This document shows positions 17,344-26,782 of a stretch of 64,000 nucleotides of DNA, in pieces (within the stretch, counting starts at the first letter, position 1; every line of letters begins with the position of its first letter). Position numbers and translations under genes: made by a program. This stretch comes from CAZPHU01 sp964586285. GTDB taxonomy: Bacteria; Fibrobacterota; Chitinivibrionia; Chitinivibrionales; CAYFVL01. Under the pieces are notes generated by a model that had not been told where the DNA came from, ran no database searches, and saw nothing but the letters and a program-made list of their open reading frames with translations. The stretch lies in the NCBI GenBank assembly GCA_964586285.1, contig CAZPHU010000002.1:1-64000 (forward strand), given 5' to 3'.

Positions 17344-19017
17344 ATGCTGCCCGATATCAACCTGCTAATGAATATTATTGAGCAAATTCCTGAGGGTGTG
17401 GTAGTTACAGACCTTTCAGGTAGAATCAAGTATGCAAATGCGAACGCCGCCGAGTGTCTTGGATATGGTAATGAGAAACTAAATAAACAGTCTATTGCGG
17501 AAATATTTTTGGGAACCGAAGACGGTCAGGAGTGGGGTGATGTCGTATCGGTAATTCAAAATGGTGACCTGTTTGTTTCAAAAGGGCACTTCATTTGTGT
17601 AGATCATACTGAACGGCTGTGTTCCTTGCATGGATTCATGATCTACAATAAAAGTAGCAAAGGAGAAGAGGCCGAAGTCGTTTTGATATTTCGTGATATA
17701 ACTAAACAACAGCGTATTGCTGCTGAATTAGAGCGAAAGAACCTCGAAATGGCGAAAATGAACAGCGAGCTGATTCGTTCAAATTTGGAACTTAAAAGAG
17801 TTAGTGAGCTTAAATCAAATTTCCTCAGTATTGCTTCTCACGAATTAAAAACTCCTCTGACATCAATAAAGGGCTACTCTGAAATTATTATCGAGAATAT
17901 GAAGGACCATTTGGACGGTGGGTTGTTTAGAATGATCGAGAGCATAAGCCGAGCGGCCGACCGACTTCATAGAGTGATCAATAACATGTTGGATGTTACG
18001 CGTATTGAGAAAAAGAGGTTACGGCTGCATCCCGAGCCCCTGGATCTCGCTAAAACTGCTCAGGATTGTATAGAGGATCTAGCACAGTTTTCTGCTCAAC
18101 GATCAATTACTTTTAAGCCCAGATTTCAGGAAAACTTGCCGGAATTCTACGGAGATAAAATGCGCATACAACAGGTTTTTACTAATCTTTTCAGCAATGC
18201 TCTCAAGTACTCTCCAGACAACACCGAAGTAGATGTAGTTATTAGGCGCGAAAACGAGTCATTTCATATCATAGTAAAGGACTATGGAATCGGAATAGAC
18301 CAAAATGAGCAGGATAAAATATTTGATGCTTTCTACGAAATTGGTAAAGCAACTCGTCACAGCACGAATTTCAGCAAATTTCTGGGTGGTGGAACCGGTT
18401 TGGGTCTTTCAATCGTAAAAGGAATCATCGAGCGACATGGCGGAAGAATTTGGGCCGAAAGCAAGGGTACGTTAGAGGGGGAATACCCAGGCAGTGAATT
18501 CCACATAATTCTCCCCTTGGAGGCGAAAATTCCATGGGAAGACGACGATACCAAGGTGATCTCGGTGGCAACAGCAACTGCGGCAAAGGGCAATAAGAGA
18601 GAGGGGCAGGAGGAGGCTGAAGTAAATCAGAAGCCGCGCATTCTGCTGATTGACGACGATCGTGAAGCTATAGAGATAGCCAGGATGGTGCTTGAAAATG
18701 CCTTCGAAATTCTTGTTGCTGAAAGCGGTGAAAATGGATTGACAATGGCTTTTGAGCAGAAGCCTTCCATGATTTTACTTGACTTGTATTTGCCCGGTCT
18801 TGATGGAAGTCGCATATGTCGAATCTTACGTTCTCAAGAGGAGACCAGAGATATTCCCATAGCGTTTTTCTCCGCTGGTACTCAAAACGATGAGATGCAG
18901 CGATGTTTCGCGAGCGGAGCGGACGACTTCATCGTTAAACCATTTAGTGGTAAAGAATTAGTCGAGAAGATTTGGCGAATTCTGATGAAAAAGAAAGAAG
19001 AAGAAAGCTTCCGTTAA
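17344..19017 (+). CDS. hybrid sensor histidine kinase (PAS-HisKA-HATPase-REC)
   Basis: A 557-residue soluble hybrid kinase. It has an N-terminal PAS domain (residues ~5-120, IPEGVVVTDLSGRIKYANANA), a short coiled linker, and a HisKA domain with phospho-acceptor H166 in SHELKTPLTS. The GHKL ATPase domain carries an N box (FTNLFSNALKYSPD), DYGIGID and GGGTGLGLSIVKG. A C-terminal receiver has acidic LLIDDDRE and phospho-acceptor D480 in LLDLYLPG. There is no transmembrane segment, so it probably senses a cytoplasmic signal through PAS. No response regulator gene is adjacent, which makes it an orphan. It ends near a bidirectional terminator. Confidence 0.95.
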   Translation: MLPDINLLMNIIEQIPEGVVVTDLSGRIKYANANAAECLGYGNEKLNKQSIAEIFLGTEDGQEWGDVVSVIQNGDLFVSKGHFICVDHTERLCSLHGFMIYNKSSKGEEAEVVLIFRDITKQQRIAAELERKNLEMAKMNSELIRSNLELKRVSELKSNFLSIASHELKTPLTSIKGYSEIIIENMKDHLDGGLFRMIESISRAADRLHRVINNMLDVTRIEKKRLRLHPEPLDLAKTAQDCIEDLAQFSAQRSITFKPRFQENLPEFYGDKMRIQQVFTNLFSNALKYSPDNTEVDVVIRRENESFHIIVKDYGIGIDQNEQDKIFDAFYEIGKATRHSTNFSKFLGGGTGLGLSIVKGIIERHGGRIWAESKGTLEGEYPGSEFHIILPLEAKIPWEDDDTKVISVATATAAKGNKREGQEEAEVNQKPRILLIDDDREAIEIARMVLENAFEILVAESGENGLTMAFEQKPSMILLDLYLPGLDGSRICRILRSQEETRDIPIAFFSAGTQNDEMQRCFASGADDFIVKPFSGKELVEKIWRILMKKKEEESFR

Positions 19018-19263
19018 AATAACCAACCCTTTATCCTCCCTCCTTTAGCCCCCAAAGAACTATCAGTTACTCCAAAACGAGAATCCATTTCCAAAGATAA
19101 ATTTAGCTTTCCTAAGGGAATTTGAATATTTTTGGCTAGAGAGAAACGGGGCGCCCAAATTCAAGAATTGTTTTTAATGTAGAAGGGCGTAATTGGCTGC
19201 CTCTCACAATAGAGGTCGTTAAGTTTCAAGATAGTTGAATGTAAGTAATCAAATGTCAGTCAT

Positions 19264-19305
19264 AAAAAAAGAGGAATGACTCGTCGTGCCATTCCCCTTT
19301 TTTTT
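19264..19305. terminator. bidirectional terminator
   Basis: A long near-perfect inverted repeat joins the A7-GAGGAATG arm (19264-19278) to CATTCCCC-T8 (19290-19305) around an 11-nt loop. Poly-A on one side and poly-T on the other let it work on both strands. It lies between the convergent kinase gene (plus) and SH3-like gene (minus). Confidence 0.85.
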
Positions 19306-19349
19306 CCCAACACTCACACTTTACAAAGGAGGTATTTTATATATTAAGA

Positions 19350-19787
19350 TTATTTTGTTTGGCGTTCAACAGTTTCCCGATCGACGTTTTGACGCAAAGC
19401 ATCAGCAAAAGATCTATCTAGTTTGATCGGTGTCGCATCTTTTGAATCGGAATCTATGATGTATACAGGAGTGGGATTATCAAGATAACCGACAACTTCT
19501 GCATCATCGAACATAAACTTTTTACCGGAAGAAGCTGCAACTAGACGTTTTTCAACCCATCCTACTGTTCCGTTATCTGCTCTTACCTTGTAGTGATTGC
19601 GTCCGGTTTCCAGCACCTGAAGACGATCCTCTACACTAACCGTAAGGATTGCTTCGTCATATGTGTTTCGTGTCTGATTTTCGTAAATACCAACGTTACC
19701 CTTGGTTGGTTGCACAAATTTTGGAGCAGCTGCTATCAAACTGGTAAAGGCCAGCAACGAAAGCAGGGCAAGTGTGGTTAAGCGCAT
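19350..19787 (-). CDS. exported SH3-like domain protein
   Basis: A 145-residue protein with a clear signal peptide (MRLTTLALLSLLAFTSLIAAA) and a bacterial SH3-like segment (VSVEDRLQVLETGRNHYKVR, DNGTVGWVEKRLV), a fold often used to bind peptidoglycan or peptides. The frame could begin 14 codons earlier. However, AAAGGAGATAATT sits exactly before the ATG at 19785-19787 and the signal peptide begins there, so I chose that start. The mature protein has no catalytic residues I can identify. It is probably a small periplasmic or envelope protein. Confidence 0.85.
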   Translation of the reverse strand: MRLTTLALLSLLAFTSLIAAAPKFVQPTKGNVGIYENQTRNTYDEAILTVSVEDRLQVLETGRNHYKVRADNGTVGWVEKRLVAASSGKKFMFDDAEVVGYLDNPTPVYIIDSDSKDATPIKLDRSFADALRQNVDRETVERQTK

Positions 19788-19895
19788 AATTATCTCCTTT
19801 AAACGACTATCGACTTTAGAATGTTTCATGACTATAATAATAAATAAAAACTACCAGAAAATCAACACCTGGCGTATTTTTATCAACATTTTCTA

Positions 19896-21344
19896 TTAAA
19901 TCGAAGCGAAGTCCATATCTTTAACCGCTTTTGTTTCATCCAGACGAGAAACAAAGGTGGAGGTGGGAGCGGCATGAAGCTGCTCGGGATCCATATCTAC
20001 TTTGTGTGCAATCTCCTTTAATGCGTTCACAAATAAATCCAGAGTTTCTTTACTTTCTGTTTCCGTCGGTTCAACCATCATTGCTTCCTTGATTATCAAT
20101 GGAAAATAGACGGTTGGTGGGTGAAAACCTTTATCCGCCAGAGCTTTTGCAATATCCACGGCGCGAATACCCGCTGAAGCCTGTTTTTTTGATGTCATGA
20201 CAAATTCATGCATGCATGTCCTAAAAAAGGGTATGTCAAATGTATTCTTAAGAGAGTGCATTAGATAGTTTGCATTGAGTACTGCGTTTTCAGAAACTTC
20301 GACAAGTCCGCTTCCGCCCTGTGATAGAATGTACGCGTAAGCTTTGAGACATACGCCGAAATTGCCGTAGAATGGCGCTATATAGCCTATGGAGTTTGGA
20401 TAGTCGTAGTTCAGAGCATATGTACCGTCTTCCCGTTTACATATTCGAGAGATCGGAAGATACTGCACAAGTTTTTCTGAAACTCCAACCGGTCCGGCAC
20501 CAGGACCACCGCCTCCGTGAGGAGTTGAAAATGTCTTATGTAGATTCACATGTACCACATCAAAATTTGCGTCGCCCGGACGAAATTTGCCCATAATCGC
20601 ATTCAAATTGGCTCCATCATAGTAAAGAAGAGCATCATACTTATGAGCAATTTCGGCTATCTCATCTATCCGGCTGTTAAAAATGCCCAAAGTATTTGGG
20701 TTTGTCAGCATGATTGCCGCAGTTTGATCGCTTATCATTTTATTCAATGCATCTATATCGAGTGCACCGGAATCTCGATCCGTAGGCACCGAACGTACCT
20801 TATATCCAGCAATTGCCGCGCTGGAGGGGTTGGTTCCGTGGGCCTCATCGGGAATAAGCACCTCATACTTTTTATTTCCACTATGCTTGTGATACGCCGC
20901 AATCAACATCATACCGGTAAGTTCTCCGTGTGCTCCGGCCATCGGTTGAAGAGTAAATGCTTCCATACCGCATATTTCACAAAGCAACTGTTCTAACTCA
21001 TACAATACTGCCAAGGCACCCTGTGTTAACATACCGCCTCGCCTTAGTTGTGGTAGTAGCGGATGTAGTGATGAGAAACCTTTCATATTGGCAATCGCCT
21101 CGGTAAATTTGGGGTTGTACTTCATTGTACATGATCCAAGTGGATAGAAGTTCGTGTCTACACCATAGTTTCTTCTGGAAAGTTCGGTAAAATGACGAAC
21201 TACATCAAGCTCCGACAGTTCACTTAGCTTAAGAGGTGTTTTTCGCAAATATGACTCTGGAACTGAAGCTGACTTTGGCACATCACATTCCGGAAGTCTA
21301 ACTCCTCGTCTCCCCGGCACCGATTTATCGAATATTACTGACAT
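19896..21344 (-). CDS. gcvPB: glycine dehydrogenase (decarboxylating) subunit 2
   Basis: A 482-residue PLP-dependent P-protein beta chain. With gcvPA it decarboxylates glycine and loads the aminomethyl group onto GcvH. Key segments are NYGVDTNFYPLGSCTMKYNP near the N-terminus, the PLP-lysine motif HVNLHKTFSTPHGGGGPG, and PTETESKETLDLF near the end. A GGAGG ribosome site precedes the ATG, and the gene overlaps gcvPA by 10 nt. This is the last gene of the gcvT-gcvH-gcvPA-gcvPB operon. The two-subunit P protein contrasts with the single long GcvP of proteobacteria. Confidence 0.97.
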   Translation of the reverse strand: MSVIFDKSVPGRRGVRLPECDVPKSASVPESYLRKTPLKLSELSELDVVRHFTELSRRNYGVDTNFYPLGSCTMKYNPKFTEAIANMKGFSSLHPLLPQLRRGGMLTQGALAVLYELEQLLCEICGMEAFTLQPMAGAHGELTGMMLIAAYHKHSGNKKYEVLIPDEAHGTNPSSAAIAGYKVRSVPTDRDSGALDIDALNKMISDQTAAIMLTNPNTLGIFNSRIDEIAEIAHKYDALLYYDGANLNAIMGKFRPGDANFDVVHVNLHKTFSTPHGGGGPGAGPVGVSEKLVQYLPISRICKREDGTYALNYDYPNSIGYIAPFYGNFGVCLKAYAYILSQGGSGLVEVSENAVLNANYLMHSLKNTFDIPFFRTCMHEFVMTSKKQASAGIRAVDIAKALADKGFHPPTVYFPLIIKEAMMVEPTETESKETLDLFVNALKEIAHKVDMDPEQLHAAPTSTFVSRLDETKAVKDMDFASI

Positions 21345-22672
21345 AAAGCAGCCTCCAAGGTCTCAGCCAATTGGCCGATCTCAAATTTGGAACGTTTCTC
21401 CGTTACCGCGATTAATAAGTAGTTTTCCATGCTTTGGTAGTAACGCCCCAAAGGAAAACCGGCCGCAAAACCACGTTCAATCATGCGTCCTGCAACTTCA
21501 CCCGCATCACATTGAAGACGAACGGTAAACTCATTGAAGGTGGGTGATGATTGCATCACTTCAACCCCGGGTATTTCTTTGATACGTTGCTTCGTATAGT
21601 TAGCTTTCTCCAGACACAGCTGAGCAACTTCCTTTAGTCCCTGGGGACCTAAAAGGCTGAGATAAATATGGGCACGAAGCGCACAAAGAGCTTGATTCGT
21701 ACAAATATTGGAAGTCGCTTTCTCTCGACGGATGTGCTGTTCACGGGCCTGAAGAGTCAGCACAAACCCTTCTTTACCATTCTTATCAACGGTTCGTCCA
21801 GCAATGCGTCCCGGTATCTTACGAACCAGCTCTTTGGTGGTTGCCATAAAACCCAAATAGGGCCCTCCAAATGACAGCGGTATACCAAGTGACTGACCTT
21901 CTCCGGTGGCGATATCAATGCCCATCTCTCCAGGCGTTTTTAGAAGTGCCATCGCTATTGGATAGACCGATTGAATGCTTATAATGCCAAGACTTTTACA
22001 TTTTTCAGCGATATCGGAATGATTATCGATTACACCAAAGAAGTTTGGGTTCTGAAGCACAACGGCTGCTGTCTTGTCATCAAGCTCCTCAAAAAGGTGA
22101 TTCCGATCACTCTGGCCGTGTGAAACCGCGACTTCTTTGAATTCAATCGACAAGTTTCCGGTATATGAATAGAGCATCTTTCGATAGATCGGATTGACGC
22201 CGCCGTCTATAACTATTCTGTTGCGCCCCGTGGCACTGATTGCCATCTGGCAAGCTTCATAAAGTGCTGTGCCTCCATCATACACGGATGCGTTGGAGAC
22301 CTCCATGTTGGTAAGTCTGCACATATCCGATTGATATTCGTATATTGCCTGTAGTGTTCCTTGAGAAAGTTCGGGTTGATAGGGAGTATAGGAGGTGTAA
22401 AATTCGCTCCTGGATGCCAAAGCATCTACGGCGGCCGGGATAAAATGGTCGTAAAAGCCGGCTCCCATAAAATTAGTCAGATGCGAAAAATTCTGAGAAG
22501 ATAACCTGGAAAGAATGTCCCAGACCTCAAACTCCGATTTCCCTTTTGGTAGATTGAATGACTTGGGACGAAGCCTCCGAGGAATGTCAGCAAATAAATC
22601 CTCAATTTTTTCAAATCCACAGATTCGGAGCATTTCTTTTTGCTGTTGAGGCGTGTTGGCTATGTAGCTCAT
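21335..22672 (-). CDS. gcvPA: glycine dehydrogenase (decarboxylating) subunit 1
   Basis: A 445-residue alpha chain of the split P protein. It has the family start MSYIANTPQQQKEML, the segment FTNLSHLTNFMGAGFYDH-like in its usual place (FSHLTNFMGAGFYDHFIPA), SEFYTSYTPYQPELSQGTLQ, and TSNICTNQALCALRAH. This subunit forms the heterotetramer with gcvPB and shapes the active site. It carries no PLP lysine of its own. Its start overlaps the gcvH stop by 4 nt (ATGA), so translation is coupled. Confidence 0.97.
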   Translation of the reverse strand: MSYIANTPQQQKEMLRICGFEKIEDLFADIPRRLRPKSFNLPKGKSEFEVWDILSRLSSQNFSHLTNFMGAGFYDHFIPAAVDALASRSEFYTSYTPYQPELSQGTLQAIYEYQSDMCRLTNMEVSNASVYDGGTALYEACQMAISATGRNRIVIDGGVNPIYRKMLYSYTGNLSIEFKEVAVSHGQSDRNHLFEELDDKTAAVVLQNPNFFGVIDNHSDIAEKCKSLGIISIQSVYPIAMALLKTPGEMGIDIATGEGQSLGIPLSFGGPYLGFMATTKELVRKIPGRIAGRTVDKNGKEGFVLTLQAREQHIRREKATSNICTNQALCALRAHIYLSLLGPQGLKEVAQLCLEKANYTKQRIKEIPGVEVMQSSPTFNEFTVRLQCDAGEVAGRMIERGFAAGFPLGRYYQSMENYLLIAVTEKRSKFEIGQLAETLEAALCQ

Positions 22673-23052
22673 GCATTTTTCTCCAGATAACTCTCATATG
22701 CTTTAGCATCCATAAGAGAATCAGCTGATGCAGAATCAAAGTTTTTGACTTTATAAAGCCAACCCATTTCGTAAGGAGATTTATTGATTCTTTCGGGCTC
22801 ACTTCCCAGTTCGTTATTAATTTCAACTACTTCACCACCAACAGGCGAATAAATATCGCTAGCTGCTTTTACCGACTCTATTACGCCACATTCTTTACCC
22901 TTCTGAAGCTCAGAACCGATTTCCGGAAGTTCAACAAAAGTAATGTCACCCAGGGAGTCCTGCGCATGGTCGCTTATTCCAACTACGGCAATATCACCCT
23001 CAATTTTAACCCATTCGTGTGTTTGGGTGTACTTTAATTCCTCTGGAATCAT
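22669..23052 (-). CDS. gcvH: glycine cleavage system H protein
   Basis: A 127-residue lipoyl carrier of normal length. The lipoyl-lysine is K62 in GVIESVKAASDIYSPV. The N-terminal THEWV and the GISDHAQDSLGDITFVELP segment are typical. It shuttles the aminomethyl group from the P protein to the T protein. Good ribosome binding site (AAGGAGG) before the ATG. It lies 64 nt downstream of gcvT. Confidence 0.98.
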   Translation of the reverse strand: MIPEELKYTQTHEWVKIEGDIAVVGISDHAQDSLGDITFVELPEIGSELQKGKECGVIESVKAASDIYSPVGGEVVEINNELGSEPERINKSPYEMGWLYKVKNFDSASADSLMDAKAYESYLEKNA

Positions 23053-23116
23053 AGGTTACCTCCTTCTTATTTTTGTGAACTCTATAGCAAAAATGAATAG
23101 TTTATATTACGATTGA

Positions 23117-24235
23117 TCAAAACCTGTCCAAAAACTGCGTGAGTTCCTTCCTCCCTGTAGCCTCTTTATACATTGGGAGCTCAGATATCTTTGCCGCTAG
23201 CTCTTGACGTTCGGTTCGGATCATGACCGGGGTTTGTGGGATGCAAAAACACTTTTCAACATAGCCCAAGGCTACGGCACACCCTAATGAAGGCCCGAAG
23301 CTACCGCTGGTGACATACCCTATAGTTTTATCTTCCCGGGATACTACCACATCACCCGCGCGCGCGGCTCTTTTACCCTCAAGCTTCAACCCAACCAGTC
23401 GAAAAGTGGCTTTGTCTGGATCATTTACGACTTTCGAACCAATGAACTCTTTATCTGATGAAATTGCTTTTGAAATCCCAGTCTGGGCGGGATTGGTCTT
23501 GTCATTCAATTCATGTCCATAAAGAGGCATTCCCATTTCAAGCCTCAATGTGTCGCGTGCACCCAAACCGGCCGGACGCGCTCCGCGGACAATTAGTTCG
23601 TCCCACAGTTTTGAGGCAATTTGGTTTGAAACATATACCTCGAAACCAATCTCTCCGGTATATCCTGTTCTGCTGATCAGAATACGTTCGCCTTTATACT
23701 CATTGTGCATGAATCGAAAATATTTCAGGCAATCGATAGGGGTTTTCACTACCTGCTGCATGATTTGAGCCGAAAGCGGTCCCTGAAGATCAATCTTTGC
23801 TGTTTTGGAGGAAATATCCTCTATTTCCGTTTCCTCTGAAACATGATTCTTCAACCACTGGTAATCCTTCTGTTTCGTACCGGCATTAACAACCATGAAA
23901 AATTCATTCTCGCCAAGGCGATAGATAATCTGATCATCGACGGCCCCGCCCAATTCATTGCAAATAAAGCCGTATCGACACTGTCCTATTTCCATGGAGG
24001 CGATTGCACAGCTTAAAATGGCTTCCATATCTCTGGTTGAATTCTTTCCTTTTATATAAAATTCTCCCATGTGACAGGTGTCAAATAAGGAAGCTTTTGT
24101 TCTGGTCCATTGATGTTCATTTATTATCCCATCATATTGAATTGGCATTTCAAATCCGCCGAAAGGCGCCATTTTTGCCCCCAGTTCAATATGCTTATCA
24201 TATAAAACAGTCTTTTTCATGGATTCTACTTTCAT
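23117..24235 (-). CDS. gcvT: aminomethyltransferase (glycine cleavage T protein)
   Basis: A 372-residue T protein that moves the methylene group to tetrahydrofolate and releases ammonia. Recognisable parts are KMAPFGGFEMPIQYDG, FDTCHMGEF, DDQIIYRLGENEFFMVVNAG, the folate-site segment GYTGEIGFEVYV, and LGARDTLRLEMGMPLYGHEL. Met6 is a possible alternative start. The listed ATG has AGAGG upstream. It opens the gcv gene block, 71 nt after the LacI-like gene. I see no glycine riboswitch before it. Confidence 0.96.
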   Translation of the reverse strand: MKVESMKKTVLYDKHIELGAKMAPFGGFEMPIQYDGIINEHQWTRTKASLFDTCHMGEFYIKGKNSTRDMEAILSCAIASMEIGQCRYGFICNELGGAVDDQIIYRLGENEFFMVVNAGTKQKDYQWLKNHVSEETEIEDISSKTAKIDLQGPLSAQIMQQVVKTPIDCLKYFRFMHNEYKGERILISRTGYTGEIGFEVYVSNQIASKLWDELIVRGARPAGLGARDTLRLEMGMPLYGHELNDKTNPAQTGISKAISSDKEFIGSKVVNDPDKATFRLVGLKLEGKRAARAGDVVVSREDKTIGYVTSGSFGPSLGCAVALGYVEKCFCIPQTPVMIRTERQELAAKISELPMYKEATGRKELTQFLDRF

Positions 24236-24306
24236 GCAAACCTCTGTAGGGAGATTGATTCGAGCGTAGCAAAATATAAAAAGGTCGCCAAACCGGCCAT
24301 AAGAAT

Positions 24307-25314
24307 TTATGCGTTTTCATTATCTTTAACAGTATTTCGGTCAATTAATCGACACGGCAACTCTATGATTGATGTTTTTTGATGTAGGCGAATGTCCGGT
24401 TGGGTTATTAAATTCGCCGCTATCGTTCCCCCTGTGCGATAGCCGAAATCTACCGATGTAAGTCTATGGTCACCCATAGTACTGTTGTCGAATCCGGCTA
24501 CAGACATACTATCAGGAATATTTATTCCCTCCTGTTCACAAAATTTCAAATACCTGATTGCAGTCTTATCGTTACTGCCGACGACAGCCGAACAGCCTGA
24601 TTTAAGAATTTCTTTATGGAGGTATGTTTCCGCAATTTTCATCTGTTGAGAATGCGCCTTTTGTATGATCGTTGCAAATTGAGTGATTGAAACAAGTTCG
24701 GAAACTTCAGTTCCCAGTTTATGCGCGATGTTTTTCACATCGATTTTGTCCATTTTCTTCGAAAGAATACCCATTTTTAGTCGATAACTCTTTGCCGCAA
24801 TCGGATCATGTTGCATTTGAATAACTTCGGTATTGGAGGATAGTTCATTTATCGCTTTAACAAAACGATTTAACCGAATGTTTTCCCAAATGTTATCTTC
24901 AATCGACTTTAGAAAAAATATTCTTTTGTGCCCTTTGGCTATCAGGTGACGGGCAAGAATGTTAACTGCCGCTTCCTCATTTTTTACCAAAAGGTAGCTC
25001 TCAGGATATGAGGCAATCACCTTTTCACTGAAAGAAAGAGAAAAATCTGTAAACACAGTCGGTCGGTTGATTCGAAGCACCGTTTCAGGATTCATTTCGC
25101 CGCAGGTAGATAAAAAAATGATTCCGAGGCTGTCTGGATTTGTCGCTATTTGAAAAAAAGAAGGATCTCCAAGGCTGATATTCAGCCATTTAAGGGCCGT
25201 GTTGCTATAAAAGCCGCTGGCCTCCAGACCTTCACAAAACTTCCAGCATTCTTCATCTTCCGTTGAAGGATAGATGTTCAACCCGCGATAGTACAGGTGT
25301 ACATTTTTTTTCAT
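24307..25314 (-). CDS. LacI-type ligand-binding domain protein without HTH
   Basis: A 335-residue protein whose C-terminal half matches the LacI/GalR effector-binding fold: GCSAVVGSNDKTAIRYLKFC, then INIPDSMSVAGFDNSTMGD and LTSVDFGYRTGG. The central HLIAKGHKRIFFL is the usual subdomain strand. The N-terminus should carry the helix-turn-helix and hinge but instead begins MKKNVHLYYRGLNIYPSTEDEE, which leads straight into the sensor fold, so no DNA-binding motif is visible. It has no signal peptide. It could be a cytosolic sensor or a regulator that needs a partner. It lies immediately upstream of gcvT on the same strand. Confidence 0.75.
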   Translation of the reverse strand: MKKNVHLYYRGLNIYPSTEDEECWKFCEGLEASGFYSNTALKWLNISLGDPSFFQIATNPDSLGIIFLSTCGEMNPETVLRINRPTVFTDFSLSFSEKVIASYPESYLLVKNEEAAVNILARHLIAKGHKRIFFLKSIEDNIWENIRLNRFVKAINELSSNTEVIQMQHDPIAAKSYRLKMGILSKKMDKIDVKNIAHKLGTEVSELVSITQFATIIQKAHSQQMKIAETYLHKEILKSGCSAVVGSNDKTAIRYLKFCEQEGINIPDSMSVAGFDNSTMGDHRLTSVDFGYRTGGTIAANLITQPDIRLHQKTSIIELPCRLIDRNTVKDNENA

Positions 25315-25334
25315 CTGTATTGCTCATGATCGTT

Positions 25335-25355
25335 ACTCCGGCAAAAAGCCGGAGT
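25335..25355. repeat. perfect inverted repeat upstream of the LacI-like gene
   Basis: ACTCCGGC and GCCGGAGT form an exact 8-bp inverted repeat around AAAAA, about 20 bp before the LacI-like start codon on the minus strand. A second CCGGC follows at 25356-25360, so an alternative hairpin is possible. There is no T-tract after it in the gene's direction. It could be an operator, a leader hairpin or a terminator remnant. Confidence 0.5.
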
Positions 25356-25498
25356 CCGGCGTTCTTGATTGATTGTATTCATTCTTTTTGAGAAGTTACA
25401 CTCTGTGTTGTTACCTTATGGTCCATCATTTGTCGGGTCCAAACGCAATAGCTGTTCCAAATCTCCGGCAGCTAAATCTTTTGTGAAAATCAACTCAT

Positions 25499-26701
25499 TT
25501 ATTCGAATTTATTGATTTTGTAGCAAACTCTATTATCGACCCTTGGAATACTTAAGTGCATCATTTTCTCCATGATCAGTAATGTGGACATTGGCCTGGG
25601 CGAAAGGTGTCCGGAATAATTTCCTGACATCATTCGGATTCTCTTATTGGTAGTCCAGGGAGAAATAATCGTAAAACTCCTCGCGCCGGTTTGGCTGATA
25701 TGCAAAGTATCAACGCGCCAGTATGTAGTTATGTGAGCTGCCCCTCTGTTTAGTATGTCCAGTGAAAGCAAATTGTCGGCTCTTTGGGGAAAATTGGTCA
25801 CAGAGTGCCATTTGACGGACTCGCATGACGGAAGCGACCAACGCTCAATAAGCATTCTCAAGGTGTCTAATTCCTGTGAACGGTAATCAAATCCATGTTG
25901 CTCTTGGGGATACACCTTGCGCTTGACAGAAACCCCGTATTTTTCAAGACTATCCAGGAAATCGTCTACCAATGAAATCGGATAAAGGCGGTCATTACCC
26001 GCATTTATGTTGTAAATCGGGCGCTGCGTCAGATTTTGGGGCATAAGTTTCATGCCCAGATGCGGAAGCATACCACCAAACCCGGAAACCGCGAAAAAAC
26101 CGGCAAATGGTGAACTGATGGTGTTTGCGGCCGCATAACATCCGGTAGCACCATCCGAAACGCCTGCTAAAAAGACTTTTTGATGATCAACAGGGAAGTT
26201 AAGAGACATGAAACGAAGTGTCTGAAGGATTCGGTGCAATCCGGCGGTACTCCACCAGGGAGCGTTTCTGTTGGCGGAAGGACTTGCCAGAAAAAGCTTC
26301 ATGCTGTCGCCAAGGAAAGAAAACATGTCGTATGCTTTCTCACCTTTGGTATTTTTATTGGTCCCAACACCGCCGTGAAGGTAAATGATTAGCGGATATG
26401 AGGAATCGTTTGAAAAAGATTCCGGGGTACGATATCCGATAATATAGGGTGTTCCGAATGAGTCTACAAGCTCTGTTGCAGACCTCACATCGTGTTTTAC
26501 CCCTAAGCGTACCACTTCAACAAGAGAATCGACAATTTTTCTGGAGAGAGGAAAATTCTCAATTATTTTCTGTTTTTTTTCGGTTGGTTGGACGAACCAG
26601 GAACTAAATAGTTCGGCGGCATTTTCCGGCAGTTTTCTTTGAACACAACCAGACGCAAAAATCAAGAATTGCAGCGTAAGTAGATAGAAAAAAATTTTCA
26701 T
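25499..26701 (-). CDS. lipoprotein alpha/beta hydrolase (esterase-like)
   Basis: A 400-residue probable lipoprotein. The lipobox FASGC puts the lipidated cysteine at residue 19. An alpha/beta-hydrolase domain follows, with YLHGGVGTN (oxyanion region), the nucleophile elbow GVSDGATG (S182), an acid in NAGNDRLYP (D237) and histidine in EQHGFDY (H269). This is a full Ser-Asp-His triad in the expected order, similar to secreted polyester or acyl-ester hydrolases. The last ~110 residues are beta-rich and may be a separate small domain. Location is probably the outer membrane or periplasm. Substrate unknown. Confidence 0.85.
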   Translation of the reverse strand: MKIFFYLLTLQFLIFASGCVQRKLPENAAELFSSWFVQPTEKKQKIIENFPLSRKIVDSLVEVVRLGVKHDVRSATELVDSFGTPYIIGYRTPESFSNDSSYPLIIYLHGGVGTNKNTKGEKAYDMFSFLGDSMKLFLASPSANRNAPWWSTAGLHRILQTLRFMSLNFPVDHQKVFLAGVSDGATGCYAAANTISSPFAGFFAVSGFGGMLPHLGMKLMPQNLTQRPIYNINAGNDRLYPISLVDDFLDSLEKYGVSVKRKVYPQEQHGFDYRSQELDTLRMLIERWSLPSCESVKWHSVTNFPQRADNLLSLDILNRGAAHITTYWRVDTLHISQTGARSFTIISPWTTNKRIRMMSGNYSGHLSPRPMSTLLIMEKMMHLSIPRVDNRVCYKINKFE

Positions 26702-26782
26702 ATAGCCATTTTCTTAAGAAACCATCTTCAATACAAAATAGAAGATGCAAAAAGTGTTTGCAGATTCAATGAAAAAGGTGAA

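Noticed and set aside
24236..24306. possible glycine riboswitch before gcvT
   Set aside because: Only 71 nt separate gcvT from the upstream gene, and I see none of the aptamer's paired helices; too short for a tandem aptamer.
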